From: an uncultured Polaribacter sp.
Lineage (GTDB): Bacteria > Bacteroidota > Bacteroidia > Flavobacteriales > Flavobacteriaceae
Assembly: GCF_947501385.1 (NCBI RefSeq)
Contig: NZ_CANMVP010000001.1
Coordinates: 124,001-188,000 of the forward strand
Reading direction: 5' to 3'
Length of the DNA stretch: 64,000 bases
The number at the start of each line of letters is the position of its first letter. The stretch's first letter is position 1. Made by a program: the position numbers and the translations under genes. The notes under the pieces were generated by a model that made no database searches, was not told the DNA's origin, and saw nothing but the letters and a program-made list of their open reading frames with translations. Shown here one piece after another: positions 46,171 to 55,347 of this stretch.

Positions 46171-46653
46171 ATGAAACCTTCTATTAAAAAAACACTACTG
46201 TTTCCTTTTGCGTTGATATTTCTCTTTAGTTTCTATTCCTGTAGTAAAGAAGATGTTCCAGCATCTGTGTATGATGAAATTGGCAGGTATTATATTGCTA
46301 AAAAAATTACTGAAATGCCCCCAGTAGATATTATTGGTGGTTATTCTTTAGCCGTTGGTGACATCTATCTTTACAAAACAAGTAGCGCTTATTATGGTAA
46401 ATTAGAAGTGCTACAAATTGCTGTTGTTACTAATTTTTCTATTCTAACAATAAAAGCTACAACTTATAAAGAAAATGGTACTATTTTTAATGAAACTACT
46501 TCCAATAATTTAGTTCTTTTAGATACTTTCTATTGTGATTTAGACACTATGGAGAAAAATGCCAATACCTCTAATACTAATGATTTTATTTGGGATGGTA
46601 CAGACCAAGTTATTCAAAAACGCAACGGTGCTGTATTTCTTAAATACGATTAG
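46171..46653 (+). CDS. Hypothetical lipoprotein
   Basis: This is a 160-residue protein with a lipoprotein signal, lipidated Cys24 (FSFYSC, then SKED). The mature part is beta-rich (YSLAVGDIYLYKTSSAYYGK, FSILTIKATTYKENG) and could be a small immunoglobulin-like or lipocalin-like fold; no family was recognised. SKED after the Cys is common in flavobacterial lipoproteins. It stands alone, 62 nt before a DinB-family gene. Confidence 0.65.
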   Translation: MKPSIKKTLLFPFALIFLFSFYSCSKEDVPASVYDEIGRYYIAKKITEMPPVDIIGGYSLAVGDIYLYKTSSAYYGKLEVLQIAVVTNFSILTIKATTYKENGTIFNETTSNNLVLLDTFYCDLDTMEKNANTSNTNDFIWDGTDQVIQKRNGAVFLKYD

Positions 46654-46721
46654 CATTTAAAGTTTATGAAAAAATGCAAAAGGAAATTTGATATTAAAAA
46701 CAATGATAAAATTTATTGATA

Positions 46722-47222
46722 ATGAAAAACCTTATTGAACATATAATTGTGCAATATCAAGAAGTCCAAAATGGAAAATTATGGATTGGCAGCACATTTG
46801 CTAGCAAGTTAAATTTAGTTAATAAAAATACTGTTTTTATAAGGCCTATTAGCGGTTTACACAGTATTGCAGAAATCATCTCACATTTAACCTTGTGGAG
46901 AAAAGAAACTATCTTGAAAATAGAAACTGGAGAAGGAAGTAAAACCGATGACTGTGAAGAAAATTGGCTTCCTTTAAGAAAACTAAAGTCATTAGGTTGG
47001 GAGCATATTATTGAGGAATATCAGACCTCTTTAGTTACTCTTATTGAATTGTTAAAATCAAAAGATAATGATTTTTTAAATGAAATTTATTATGATACCG
47101 ATTTCAAAAAAGACTATCCTTATCAATTTGTGATTCATGGAATGTTACATCATGACCTCTATCATCTAGGTCAAATTGGCATAATAATTAAGTATTTAAA
47201 AAAGAATAATCTACTTAAATAA
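46722..47222 (+). CDS. DinB-family four-helix protein (putative metal-dependent enzyme)
   Basis: The protein is 166 residues from the ATG giving MKNLIEHIIVQYQEV; an upstream ATG would add two residues. It is an all-helical DinB/YfiT-like protein with the three-histidine metal site expected for the family: SIAEIISHLTLWRKE and HGMLHHDLYHLGQIGIIIKYL. Members include thiol-S-transferases and stress-linked enzymes; despite the name no DNA-repair role is established. It is cytoplasmic, with no signal peptide. The specific substrate is not known. Confidence 0.82.
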   Translation: MKNLIEHIIVQYQEVQNGKLWIGSTFASKLNLVNKNTVFIRPISGLHSIAEIISHLTLWRKETILKIETGEGSKTDDCEENWLPLRKLKSLGWEHIIEEYQTSLVTLIELLKSKDNDFLNEIYYDTDFKKDYPYQFVIHGMLHHDLYHLGQIGIIIKYLKKNNLLK

Positions 47223-47481
47223 TTTGTTACTATATTAAATAAAAACATTTTTTATTTTTTTTTAAAGTTAGGTTTTACTGTGCTCAACCCAGTATTTAAA
47301 ATACTTCATAGGTTGTGATATGAATTTAATATCAATAAATAGTATTATTTATTCAATAGTATATTCCATATTTTTTTTAAAAAAAAGTTAATTCCTCTTC
47401 ATAAAGATTTACCTAATTCTATTGCTAATTAGTAATCGTGCATTCTTTTTAACTTCTAATTGATTTTTGTTTATTTTAAAA

Positions 47482-47503
47482 AATGTCTCAAAAGCTATAT
47501 TTG
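47482..47503 (+). promoter_or_regulatory. Likely promoter -7 box of the beta-helix gene
   Basis: TATATTTG (47496-47503) matches the Bacteroidota -7 consensus exactly and lies ~80 nt before the ATG. No well-spaced -33 TTTG is present. The half site AATGTCTCAAAAG directly precedes it and matches an arm of the inverted repeat at 46041-46071. Confidence 0.5.
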
Positions 47504-47582
47504 ATACAAATTTGTTATTCAACTAAATTTTATAAAAGACCTAAATCTCTAGATTTGATTTCGTATTATAAAATTATACGTC

Positions 47583-49373
47583 ATGAGAAAAAAAATTACA
47601 TTACTTGTTTTGATTGTTGGACTTGCAAATTTCTATGCACAAACACTCCCCTCTCCAGTAAATTTAGAAACTGGGTACAGTGTACACAATGATGGTTACC
47701 TTCTTTATCCTTCTCCAGAGAATGCCTACACCACTATTCTTGAAGTTGGCCCTGGAAAAACCTATACAGAAATACATGATATTCCGTATACTTTAATAAC
47801 TCCTGGTACTTTGGTTAAAATTTATTATCGTCCAACTCCATATCTGACTAAAATTTTATTAAATGTACAAGCAAGTGAAAATAACAAAGTACGGTTTCAA
47901 GGAATACCAGATGAAAATGGTACGTTGCCAGTAATTTCTTTTACCAATGCAACGCTTTGGGGAAACACTCCAAGTAGTGGTGCTTTAACTATTGCTACAG
48001 GATCTTTATTTATTGTTTATGATGTTTACAATGTAAAACCCTCTTGGATAGATATTGTGAATTTACACTTAAGAGATGCACCTTACGCAGGTGTTTGGGC
48101 ACAAGCAGATCATGTTTCTATAAAAGGATGCATTTTAAATAATAATGCCAATGGTGTTTTCTTTCAAGCAAATGACCAAAATATCCTTGAAATTTCAACC
48201 AATATGCTTATTGAAGGCAACTTATTTATGGAAAACGGTTCTACAGGGTCTAATGCAGATAGACATCATAATATTTATGCACAAGGAAGAAATTCAACTA
48301 TTCAATTTAATACTTTACAGCGAGTAAAAGATGGCTCTTTGGGTACTAGTTTAAAAGACCGGTCTTCTTTTACTGTTGTACGATATAATCGTATTGAAAC
48401 CTCTTCTAGAAGTATAGATTTGGTAGAACCAGAAGATACAGACCAAGTGTTGACTGTAGATGCGAATTGGGGTGATGCGTACGTGTATGGAAATTTAATT
48501 ATTAATGACCACCCTTCTGGATCTACTGCTATGATACATTATGGTTATGATAATGTACCTACCTACAGAAGAGAAGGTACTTTGTATTTTGCTAACAACA
48601 CTATTTATGTTGATAGAACAGGACATGGTCTGTATAAGGTAAGTTTATTTGATGTGAATAGTACAGTATCTAATATACAGTTTTCTAATAATATTTTGTA
48701 TGCCACTGGGATGAACCAATTTAATATTTTTCGTTCTAATAATACCGATAATGCAGGTGCAATTGCTTTTGAAACTTCATGGCTTTCTGTTAATGGAACC
48801 GATGACCCAACCTCTTGGCAACTTAATGATTTAGCAGGGTCTTATTCAATGACAGGAACTCCTATTAATGGAAATGGAATTAACGCAGGCTTTACAGCAG
48901 TTGCTAATGGAGATTATACGTTAACAGGCAGTTCTCCTTCTCTTGCTTTAGGAACTAATTTAAACGCTACTATTGGTTTAAATGTAAACTATAACAGTAT
49001 TACTACATTAGTTGAATTAGCTAGAACAGATCAAGCAAATCCCAATTTAGGTGCTTTTTCTTCTGATACTGCTACTGCAAGTATATTGGATGAAACCTTA
49101 AAAAAGTCTATTAGTACCAGCTACCCAAACCCTTTTGAAAATAGCACTACTATACAATACTCATTGGCCAATGATACTTTTTGCACGATTACCATTACCA
49201 ATTCAATTGGTCAAGTCATAAAAAAATTAGTGAATTCTACCCAAGTTTCTGGAAACTATCGTGTAGCTTGGGATGGAAGCAGCATGCAAGGTAAAAAGGT
49301 TTCTAAAGGTTTGTATTTCTACACAATAACTACTAAAAATCATATTGAATCTAAAAAAATGTTACTAAAATAA
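47583..49373 (+). CDS. Secreted right-handed beta-helix protein with T9SS sorting domain
   Basis: The 596-residue protein has a signal peptide (LLVLIVGLANFYAQ), then a parallel beta-helix (~50-400) with short repeating turns (HVSIKGCILNNNANGVFFQ, STNMLIEGNLFMENGS, STIQFNTLQRVKDGS, VVRYNRIETSS, YVYGNLIIND). This fold is typical of polysaccharide lyases, of GH families acting on uronates, and of binding proteins. The C-terminal ~90 residues are a FlgD-like T9SS sorting domain (YPNPFENSTTIQYSL ... GLYFYTITTKN). No catalytic residue set was assigned, so a lyase role is only possible. It stands alone upstream of the second carbohydrate locus and a decayed insertion sequence. Confidence 0.8.
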   Translation: MRKKITLLVLIVGLANFYAQTLPSPVNLETGYSVHNDGYLLYPSPENAYTTILEVGPGKTYTEIHDIPYTLITPGTLVKIYYRPTPYLTKILLNVQASENNKVRFQGIPDENGTLPVISFTNATLWGNTPSSGALTIATGSLFIVYDVYNVKPSWIDIVNLHLRDAPYAGVWAQADHVSIKGCILNNNANGVFFQANDQNILEISTNMLIEGNLFMENGSTGSNADRHHNIYAQGRNSTIQFNTLQRVKDGSLGTSLKDRSSFTVVRYNRIETSSRSIDLVEPEDTDQVLTVDANWGDAYVYGNLIINDHPSGSTAMIHYGYDNVPTYRREGTLYFANNTIYVDRTGHGLYKVSLFDVNSTVSNIQFSNNILYATGMNQFNIFRSNNTDNAGAIAFETSWLSVNGTDDPTSWQLNDLAGSYSMTGTPINGNGINAGFTAVANGDYTLTGSSPSLALGTNLNATIGLNVNYNSITTLVELARTDQANPNLGAFSSDTATASILDETLKKSISTSYPNPFENSTTIQYSLANDTFCTITITNSIGQVIKKLVNSTQVSGNYRVAWDGSSMQGKKVSKGLYFYTITTKNHIESKKMLLK

Positions 49374-49393
49374 TTACTAATGCGAATCAAGGT

Positions 49394-50240
49394 TTAAAAA
49401 GCAAGGTGAATAAGGGTTGCGGCTAATTTCCCAAAAACATGTACCAACAATCCTTTTGTGGATCTGACTTTGCTCGCTCTCTGAATATCGGTTTTTTCGA
49501 TCAACCAGTTGAAAAATGATTCTATTGGTTGTCGCACGGCGGAGACTGCTCTGGAGAACAGGTCATTGGCGGCTCTGTCGATTTTTTCTCCAGTCGTTTT
49601 ACCCTTTTACCGCCTTTACAGGAGTGCTGTACATAGCTGAGTTTTTCTCATCTTCCAGCCGTAAGAAAAATCCTTATCACAACATATCTTATCTCCAAAA
49701 AAACATCTACCTCTATTCCCTAACTAGGCGCCTCTGAAGACGTTCAGGTTACTTTCAGAGGCTGTAATGAGTAACTGCTCGGAAGGGGCAACTTTCCTTC
49801 CCCTCGAAAACCTAGGGTATGCAATTTCAGTTACGTAGTACCATATATTTTTTTGTGGAATAATAGCTTTTGTCGACAAGTTCTTTTGCCATATATCCAG
49901 TACGTTTCCCTGAGCAGATGACGATGGGCATCGAATCCAGAGGACTCCATTCCCAAGCCAGTCCGAGGCTCTGAATTCCGAGACCGATAATGGACCTAAT
50001 TGACCAAATGCATTGGAGCGCCTGTTTGTCCTTTTGCTGTATGCTGAATAGAAGCCAAGTTAGAGAAAACACTCAAGCAGATTATCCTATGCGAAACCAA
50101 TGTATATACTTAATCTTGAAGTGTTGCTCTTCTAGAACGGAAAATAAAGTATATCGCCGTTATTTTTGGTCTGTCAGTTTGGGTTCGCTATTGTTGCTGA
50201 ACCTTCGGCAATGGTATTTCAAATCTTTATCGTACTTTTC
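49394..50240 (-). mobile_element. Decayed DDE transposase (insertion sequence remnant)
   Basis: Reading the minus strand with frameshifts, transposase pieces appear in order: ICEKYDKDLKYHCRRFSNNS and EEQHFKIKYIHWFRIG (start, ~50240-50090); LDSMPIVICSGKRTGYMAKE and DKSYYSTKKYMV (middle, ~49930-49830); NLNVFRGA and CFFGDKICCDKDF (~49750-49680); and DRAANDLFSRAVSAVRQPIE, FFNWLIEKTDIQRASKVRST, GLLVHVFGKLAATLI-stop (C-terminal part, 49600-49394). This is the layout of a common Bacteroidota DDE transposase; the IS family was not assigned. At least two frame changes and internal stops make it inactive. Terminal inverted repeats were not found. It marks the left border of the GC-richer GH3-DUF5060 segment. 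Confidence 0.8.
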
Positions 50241-50686
50241 ACAAATGTAAAGGTAAATTTTCACTAATATCCATTTTGAATAAAGTAGAAATCATCTGTA
50301 TGATGTGCAAAAAACAATAAAACTTAACCACAGTAAAATGAAATTTTTGAACTACATAAAACTCATTCCATCTAAAGCGATAAGGACTTACAGTAATTAT
50401 TGCTTTGCTCACTTTTAATACCTGAAAGTTACTCATATCAACTATATCCTACTTAAAATAATACCTATAAAATATAGTATCTAAATTTTAAATGCTAGAA
50501 ACATATAATTATTGATAAAATGTTGTCTTTAATTGGTAATTTGTTGTAGCTAAACACAATCTTAAAAAGCATCTTTGTATTTATAATAGTTTATTATTAA
50601 GTTATTCATGCCTGTTTAGTTTTAGCTTTAATAAATATAACTATAAGGTCATAGAATCGGTTTATTAAAAAAATATAATAATCAAA
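50241..50686. other. AT-rich leader region of the second carbohydrate locus
   Basis: No gene is visible. The stretch lies between the transposase remnant and the GH3 gene and must contain the promoter of the latter. A candidate -7 (TAGCTTTA, ~50 nt before the ATG) matches the consensus imperfectly. No phased NNNTTAA array like those of the mannan PUL was found. Confidence 0.4.
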
Positions 50687-53395
50687 ATGAAAAAACCTTT
50701 GTTATTTATACTTACGCTAATGTCCTCTCTAATCCTAAGTGCTCAAGATCTAACCAATAAAAAAGATGCGCTAAAATATTTAGATACATCATTAGATTTT
50801 GAAACTAGAGCCCTTGATCTGGTCTCACGTATGACGTTGGACGAAAAAATAACACAGCTAAAAAGCAGTGCGGGAGCGATCCCCAGGTTGGGAGTGCCCG
50901 AGTACGATTGGTGGAATGAAGCACTACATGGTGTGGCCCGTGCCGGAGTGGCCACGGTTTTCCCACAATCCATCGGAATGGCGGCCAGTTTCAACAAGGT
51001 CTTGATGGGACAGGTAGCCAATGTGATTAGTGATGAGGGGAGAGCAAAACATCATGAAGCTTTACGCAATAGCAATGTGAGCAAATACAGAGGCTTGACG
51101 TTTTGGTCTCCGAATATCAATATTTTTAGAGACCCGAGATGGGGCCGAGGTCATGAAACCTATGGCGAAGACCCTTATTTGACAGGACAAATGGGTATGC
51201 AGTTTGTAAAAGGACTCCAAGGAGACCATCCCAAATACCTCAAAACCGTTGCTACTCCCAAGCATTTTGCCGTACATAACGGTCCAGAACCGCAACGGCA
51301 TACCTTTAATGCCGTACCCAATGCTCGCGATCTCTGGGAAACGTACCTTCCTGCATTTCAAGACGCTATAGTCAAAGCAGGAGCTTACTCGATTATGGGG
51401 GCTTACAACCGTGTGGATGGCGAATCTGCAAGTGCGAGTTCCTTACTGCTTGAAAACATCCTTAGGAATAAATGGGGATTCAAAGGCTATGTGGTTTCAG
51501 ACTGCCGTTCGATTAGAGATATATATGCCTTTCATAAAATAGTGAACACCCCTGAGGAGGCGGCCGCAGTCGGTGTTCGAAAAGGTTGTGACTTGAATTG
51601 TGGGGATACATATAGGAAACATCTGAAAAAAGCCGTACAATCAGGTCTTATTGGTGAAGGAGAGATCGACCGCTCCACATATCGATTGATGTTGGCCAGA
51701 ATGAGATTAGGTATGTTCGACAATCCTGACTCAGTACCTTATGCGCAAATAGCGTACAAAGTAAACAATAGTGAACCTCATAATCAATTGGCCTTGAAAA
51801 TGGCTCAGGAGTCTATGACGTTATTGAAAAATAATGGAATTTTACCCTTGGAAAAGAACAGAATTAAAACTATAGCCATTGTAGGACCCAATGCAAATGA
51901 TACAGAGGTTCTATATGCGAATTACAATGGAATAGCATCTCATCCCATTACAGTATATAGCGGGATCAGAAATGCGGCAAATACTACTACAAAAATCTCA
52001 TACTCTAAAGGAGTTCCCTTGGTTACCGATGATTTTGCCGGCAAAGCCTATGCGGTAATTGAAAAGGACTATTTATCCAACACAGATGTCAAAGGAACTT
52101 ACTCTCAAGGATTGTCAGGCGAATATTTCAACAACCAAACCTTGGAAGGGAAACCTTTAGTTGCTAAAGTCGATCAAAAAATCTCCTTTTCCTGGAAAAA
52201 TTCGCCATCTGCGACAGAATTGGCCCAAGGTATTATCACATCAGATAAGGCTATAAATAAAGACAGGTTCTCGGTACGTTGGACGGGGAGCTTACTAGCT
52301 CCAAAATCCGGAAATTACAAACTTGGTCTTTTTGCTAACGATGAATGCCGTATGTGGGTCGATGGTAAAAAAATAATTGATGCCAAGTCTGATATTTATC
52401 CAAAGGCTCATCTAGAATCTCTTGAACTCGAAGCTGGCAAGTCCTACAATATAGTGATTGAGTATTCCCACATAGTGAAAGAAGCGAATGTAAATCTCAT
52501 ATGGGAAATCCCCGGTGCTAAAAGGAATGACAAACTTCTTAAACTATCGGAAAAAACGCTCGAAGAGGTAAAAAAAGCAGATGTAGCAATATTTGTAGGA
52601 GGGTTATCTGCAGAATGGGAAGGAGAAGAACGCAAAGGTGCTAAAAAATTTGATGGTTTTGCCGGTGGCGACCGTACTAGAATTGAGCTGCCAGACACAC
52701 AGATGCAAGCATTAAAGGCCATGAAGGCAACTGGAACCCCCGTTGTTTTTGTTATGTTGGCCGGCAGCGCCGTAGCATTCAAAGGCTTAGAAAATGAATT
52801 GGATGCGATTCTAATGGCATGGTATCCAGGTCAGCGAGGAGGTGATGCAGTCGCAGATGTGCTGTTTGGCGATTATAACCCTGCTGGAAGATTACCTGTG
52901 ACTTTTTATAAATCCACCAAGGAGCTGGCAGCTTTCACAGATTACAATATGCGGGCCGGTAAAGGCTTCACGTATCGTTACTATCAAGGAAAACCTCTAT
53001 ATCCATTTGGACACGGGCTGAGTTACACCAAATTCGAGTATACTGACCTTAGATTCAATAAAACGAGTCTTAACGACAACGAGGAGCTTTCTGTCTCTTT
53101 TAAAGTTGTGAACAAAGGAAAAATAACTGGTGAGGAGGTCGTACAACTTTATGTAAAGGATGTAGAATCCGAGAGATGGATGCCCAATAAGCAACTGCGC
53201 AGATTCGAACGTGTTCCATTAGAAGCAGGTGAAGAGAAAACTATTACGTTTAAATTAAACCCCATAGAGGATTTACGTTACTACAATGATATGTTTGGAA
53301 AATACATGGTGGAAGCTGGTGATTTCGAAATTCAAATCGGTGCGTCCAGTGAAGACATTAGGCTGAAAGACACCATCAATATCATAGAAGAATAA
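50687..53395 (+). CDS. GH3 beta-glycosidase with inserted PA14 domain
   Basis: The 902-residue protein has a signal peptide (LTLMSSLILSAQ, cleaved near 19). The GH3 N-terminal barrel follows (DLVSRMTLDEKITQL, PRLGVPEYDWWNEALHG, FWSPNINIFRDPRWGRGHETYGEDP, KHFAVHNGPE) with the nucleophile Asp272 in YVVSDCRSIRD. The GH3 C-terminal sandwich is interrupted by a PA14 domain (~465-610, GLSGEYFNNQTLEG ... GNYKLGLFANDECRMWVDG) and the protein ends with a fibronectin III-like domain. It is closest in pattern to beta-glucosidase/beta-xylosidase types with PA14. It probably acts in the periplasm on an oligosaccharide from this locus; specificity cannot be fixed. Codons are visibly more GC-rich in the first ~700 nt than in flanking genes. 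Confidence 0.92.
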   Translation: MKKPLLFILTLMSSLILSAQDLTNKKDALKYLDTSLDFETRALDLVSRMTLDEKITQLKSSAGAIPRLGVPEYDWWNEALHGVARAGVATVFPQSIGMAASFNKVLMGQVANVISDEGRAKHHEALRNSNVSKYRGLTFWSPNINIFRDPRWGRGHETYGEDPYLTGQMGMQFVKGLQGDHPKYLKTVATPKHFAVHNGPEPQRHTFNAVPNARDLWETYLPAFQDAIVKAGAYSIMGAYNRVDGESASASSLLLENILRNKWGFKGYVVSDCRSIRDIYAFHKIVNTPEEAAAVGVRKGCDLNCGDTYRKHLKKAVQSGLIGEGEIDRSTYRLMLARMRLGMFDNPDSVPYAQIAYKVNNSEPHNQLALKMAQESMTLLKNNGILPLEKNRIKTIAIVGPNANDTEVLYANYNGIASHPITVYSGIRNAANTTTKISYSKGVPLVTDDFAGKAYAVIEKDYLSNTDVKGTYSQGLSGEYFNNQTLEGKPLVAKVDQKISFSWKNSPSATELAQGIITSDKAINKDRFSVRWTGSLLAPKSGNYKLGLFANDECRMWVDGKKIIDAKSDIYPKAHLESLELEAGKSYNIVIEYSHIVKEANVNLIWEIPGAKRNDKLLKLSEKTLEEVKKADVAIFVGGLSAEWEGEERKGAKKFDGFAGGDRTRIELPDTQMQALKAMKATGTPVVFVMLAGSAVAFKGLENELDAILMAWYPGQRGGDAVADVLFGDYNPAGRLPVTFYKSTKELAAFTDYNMRAGKGFTYRYYQGKPLYPFGHGLSYTKFEYTDLRFNKTSLNDNEELSVSFKVVNKGKITGEEVVQLYVKDVESERWMPNKQLRRFERVPLEAGEEKTITFKLNPIEDLRYYNDMFGKYMVEAGDFEIQIGASSEDIRLKDTINIIEE

Positions 53396-53452
53396 ATCTG
53401 TAACAACAGTCAAGCACTAAATACTCAACAAATCAATGAAATTATCATCAAA

Positions 53453-55345
53453 ATGAAGCCGTTCAGTATCCTTCTACCTCTCATATGCAGCGTGTTCATC
53501 TCGTTGCAACTTGTGGGCATGACAGCAGGAAAACCTGTCATCGCTCAAAAAAACCAGACAATCGAGGAGGTTGACGAATCGTTGGCTGGAAGCAGTCAGA
53601 AGCCCGTGATCACGGGCGAACTGAAAAAATGGCATAAGGTCACGCTTACTTTCGATGGACCGGAAGTTGCTGAGACCTCAGAGTTCAATCCCTTCATGAA
53701 TTATCGATTCCGAGTTGTTTTCAGCCATACGGTATCCAATAAAAAATTAACTGTTCCCGGGTATTTTGCGGCCGACGGGGATGCTGGAGAAACATCGGCG
53801 ACCGCAGGAAACAAATGGCGTGTTCATTTTGCCCCACCAGAAACAGGTATATGGGAGTTCAAAGCTGACTTTAGAAAAGGAAACTGGCTCGCCGTAAGCG
53901 ATAGACCCGACGCTGGCATAAGTGCAGCATATATGGATGGAGCTAGTGGGTCGTTTAAAATTTCAAATTCTGATAAAACAGGTAGAGATTTTAGACGAAA
54001 AGGCTTGTTAGAATATGATGGGACGCGCTATCTTAAATTTGCAGAAAATAAAGAGTGCTTTCTAAAAGTAGGTCCCGATTCTCCAGAGAACTTCCTGGCA
54101 TACAAAGATTTTGACGGTACCTTTCATACAGACGGCTACAAAGACAATCTTGTAAAAGATTGGGCGCCCCATTTCAGACACTGGAAGAAAGGAGACCCTA
54201 CATGGCAGCATGGGAAAGGGAAAGGCATCATTGGAGCTGTAAATTATCTAGCCTCTAAGGGATTGAATTCATTTTCTTTTATAACCAACAACATTTCAGG
54301 GGATGATCAAAATGTATTTCCTTATATAGATTACAGCACGTGGGACAGGTTTGACTGCTCCAAGTTAGACCAGTGGGAGATCCTCTTTGAACATGCAGAC
54401 AAAATGGGCATGTTCCTTCATTTCAAACTTTTAGAAGTAGAAAACCAAGGACTGTTGGACAACGGGGCCGTCGGTGCCCGCACAAAATTATATTATCGGG
54501 AGCTGATAGCAAGGTTTGGGCATCATTTGGCACTGAACTGGAACATAGGGGAAGAGATGGGAGATTGGGCTAAAAAACGTATCACCCCGCCCATGGATTC
54601 ACAGCAACGTTTGGCGGCGGCAGCATATTTTTTCAATCATGACCCATATCACCATCATATTGTCATACATAACGGCAAACAACCTTTTGATGATGTTTTG
54701 GGAACGGAAAGCAAATATACCGGTCCTTCGATTCAAACCAACAAGATCGATTTCAGCAGAGTGCATGGAGAGACCTTGAAATGGTTGAGACTATCTAGAG
54801 ATGCAGGCAAGCAATGGGCTGTCGCCGTTGACGAGCCAGGAAATGCACAGCACGGACTACTTAACGACACAGAAGATCCCAATCATGATGAAGCCCGTAT
54901 AAATGGTCTGTGGGGCACCTTTATGGCCGGCGGCTGGGGCACCGAATGGTATTTTGGCTATAAACACGATCATTCGGATATCACATGTCAGGATTTTGCA
55001 TCTCGCGACTTGTTCTGGAATCAATGCAAATTTCTGCTCGACTTTTTTCAAGACCATAGAATTGCTTTCTGGGATACAGAAAACAGGGACGATCTAGTTG
55101 ATAAAAAAGATTATTGCCTTGCTAAACAAAATGAGCTGTATATCGTTTTTTTAAGAAATGGCATAGGCAACATAGATTTGACACACGCAAAAGGCAATTA
55201 TTCCTTAAAATGGTTTGACCCTCGAAATGGTGGCAAACTACAGACGGGCAGTTATAAGAAAATCAAAGGAGGAAGTAATTTAGATTTATCAGGCGCACCC
55301 TCATCACCTAATAAAGACTGGGTGGTTCTTATTAAAAAAATATAA
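53453..55345 (+). CDS. DUF5060-containing glycoside hydrolase-like protein
   Basis: This is a 630-residue exported protein (N-terminal hydrophobic signal ending near VIAQ). Domains: an N-terminal DUF5060 beta domain (~55-170, KWHKVTLTFDGPEV ... NPFMNYRFRV), a TIM-barrel catalytic domain (~190-545) with HFKLLEVENQG, a likely catalytic Glu pair in LNWNIGEEMGDW (~365) and VAVDEPGNAQHG, and a small C-terminal collagen-binding-like domain (SLKWFDPRNGGKLQTGSY). This arrangement is found in glycosidase-like proteins of marine PULs; the substrate is not known. It follows GH3 by 57 nt and overlaps none. The GC-rich codon usage matches GH3 and contrasts with the downstream ThuA gene, as if these two genes arrived together. 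Confidence 0.75.
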   Translation: MKPFSILLPLICSVFISLQLVGMTAGKPVIAQKNQTIEEVDESLAGSSQKPVITGELKKWHKVTLTFDGPEVAETSEFNPFMNYRFRVVFSHTVSNKKLTVPGYFAADGDAGETSATAGNKWRVHFAPPETGIWEFKADFRKGNWLAVSDRPDAGISAAYMDGASGSFKISNSDKTGRDFRRKGLLEYDGTRYLKFAENKECFLKVGPDSPENFLAYKDFDGTFHTDGYKDNLVKDWAPHFRHWKKGDPTWQHGKGKGIIGAVNYLASKGLNSFSFITNNISGDDQNVFPYIDYSTWDRFDCSKLDQWEILFEHADKMGMFLHFKLLEVENQGLLDNGAVGARTKLYYRELIARFGHHLALNWNIGEEMGDWAKKRITPPMDSQQRLAAAAYFFNHDPYHHHIVIHNGKQPFDDVLGTESKYTGPSIQTNKIDFSRVHGETLKWLRLSRDAGKQWAVAVDEPGNAQHGLLNDTEDPNHDEARINGLWGTFMAGGWGTEWYFGYKHDHSDITCQDFASRDLFWNQCKFLLDFFQDHRIAFWDTENRDDLVDKKDYCLAKQNELYIVFLRNGIGNIDLTHAKGNYSLKWFDPRNGGKLQTGSYKKIKGGSNLDLSGAPSSPNKDWVVLIKKI

Positions 55346-55347
55346 GT

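Noticed and set aside
49516..50250. Several short plus-strand frames between the beta-helix and GH3 genes
   Set aside because: The minus strand over the same DNA reads as ordered pieces of a decayed transposase.
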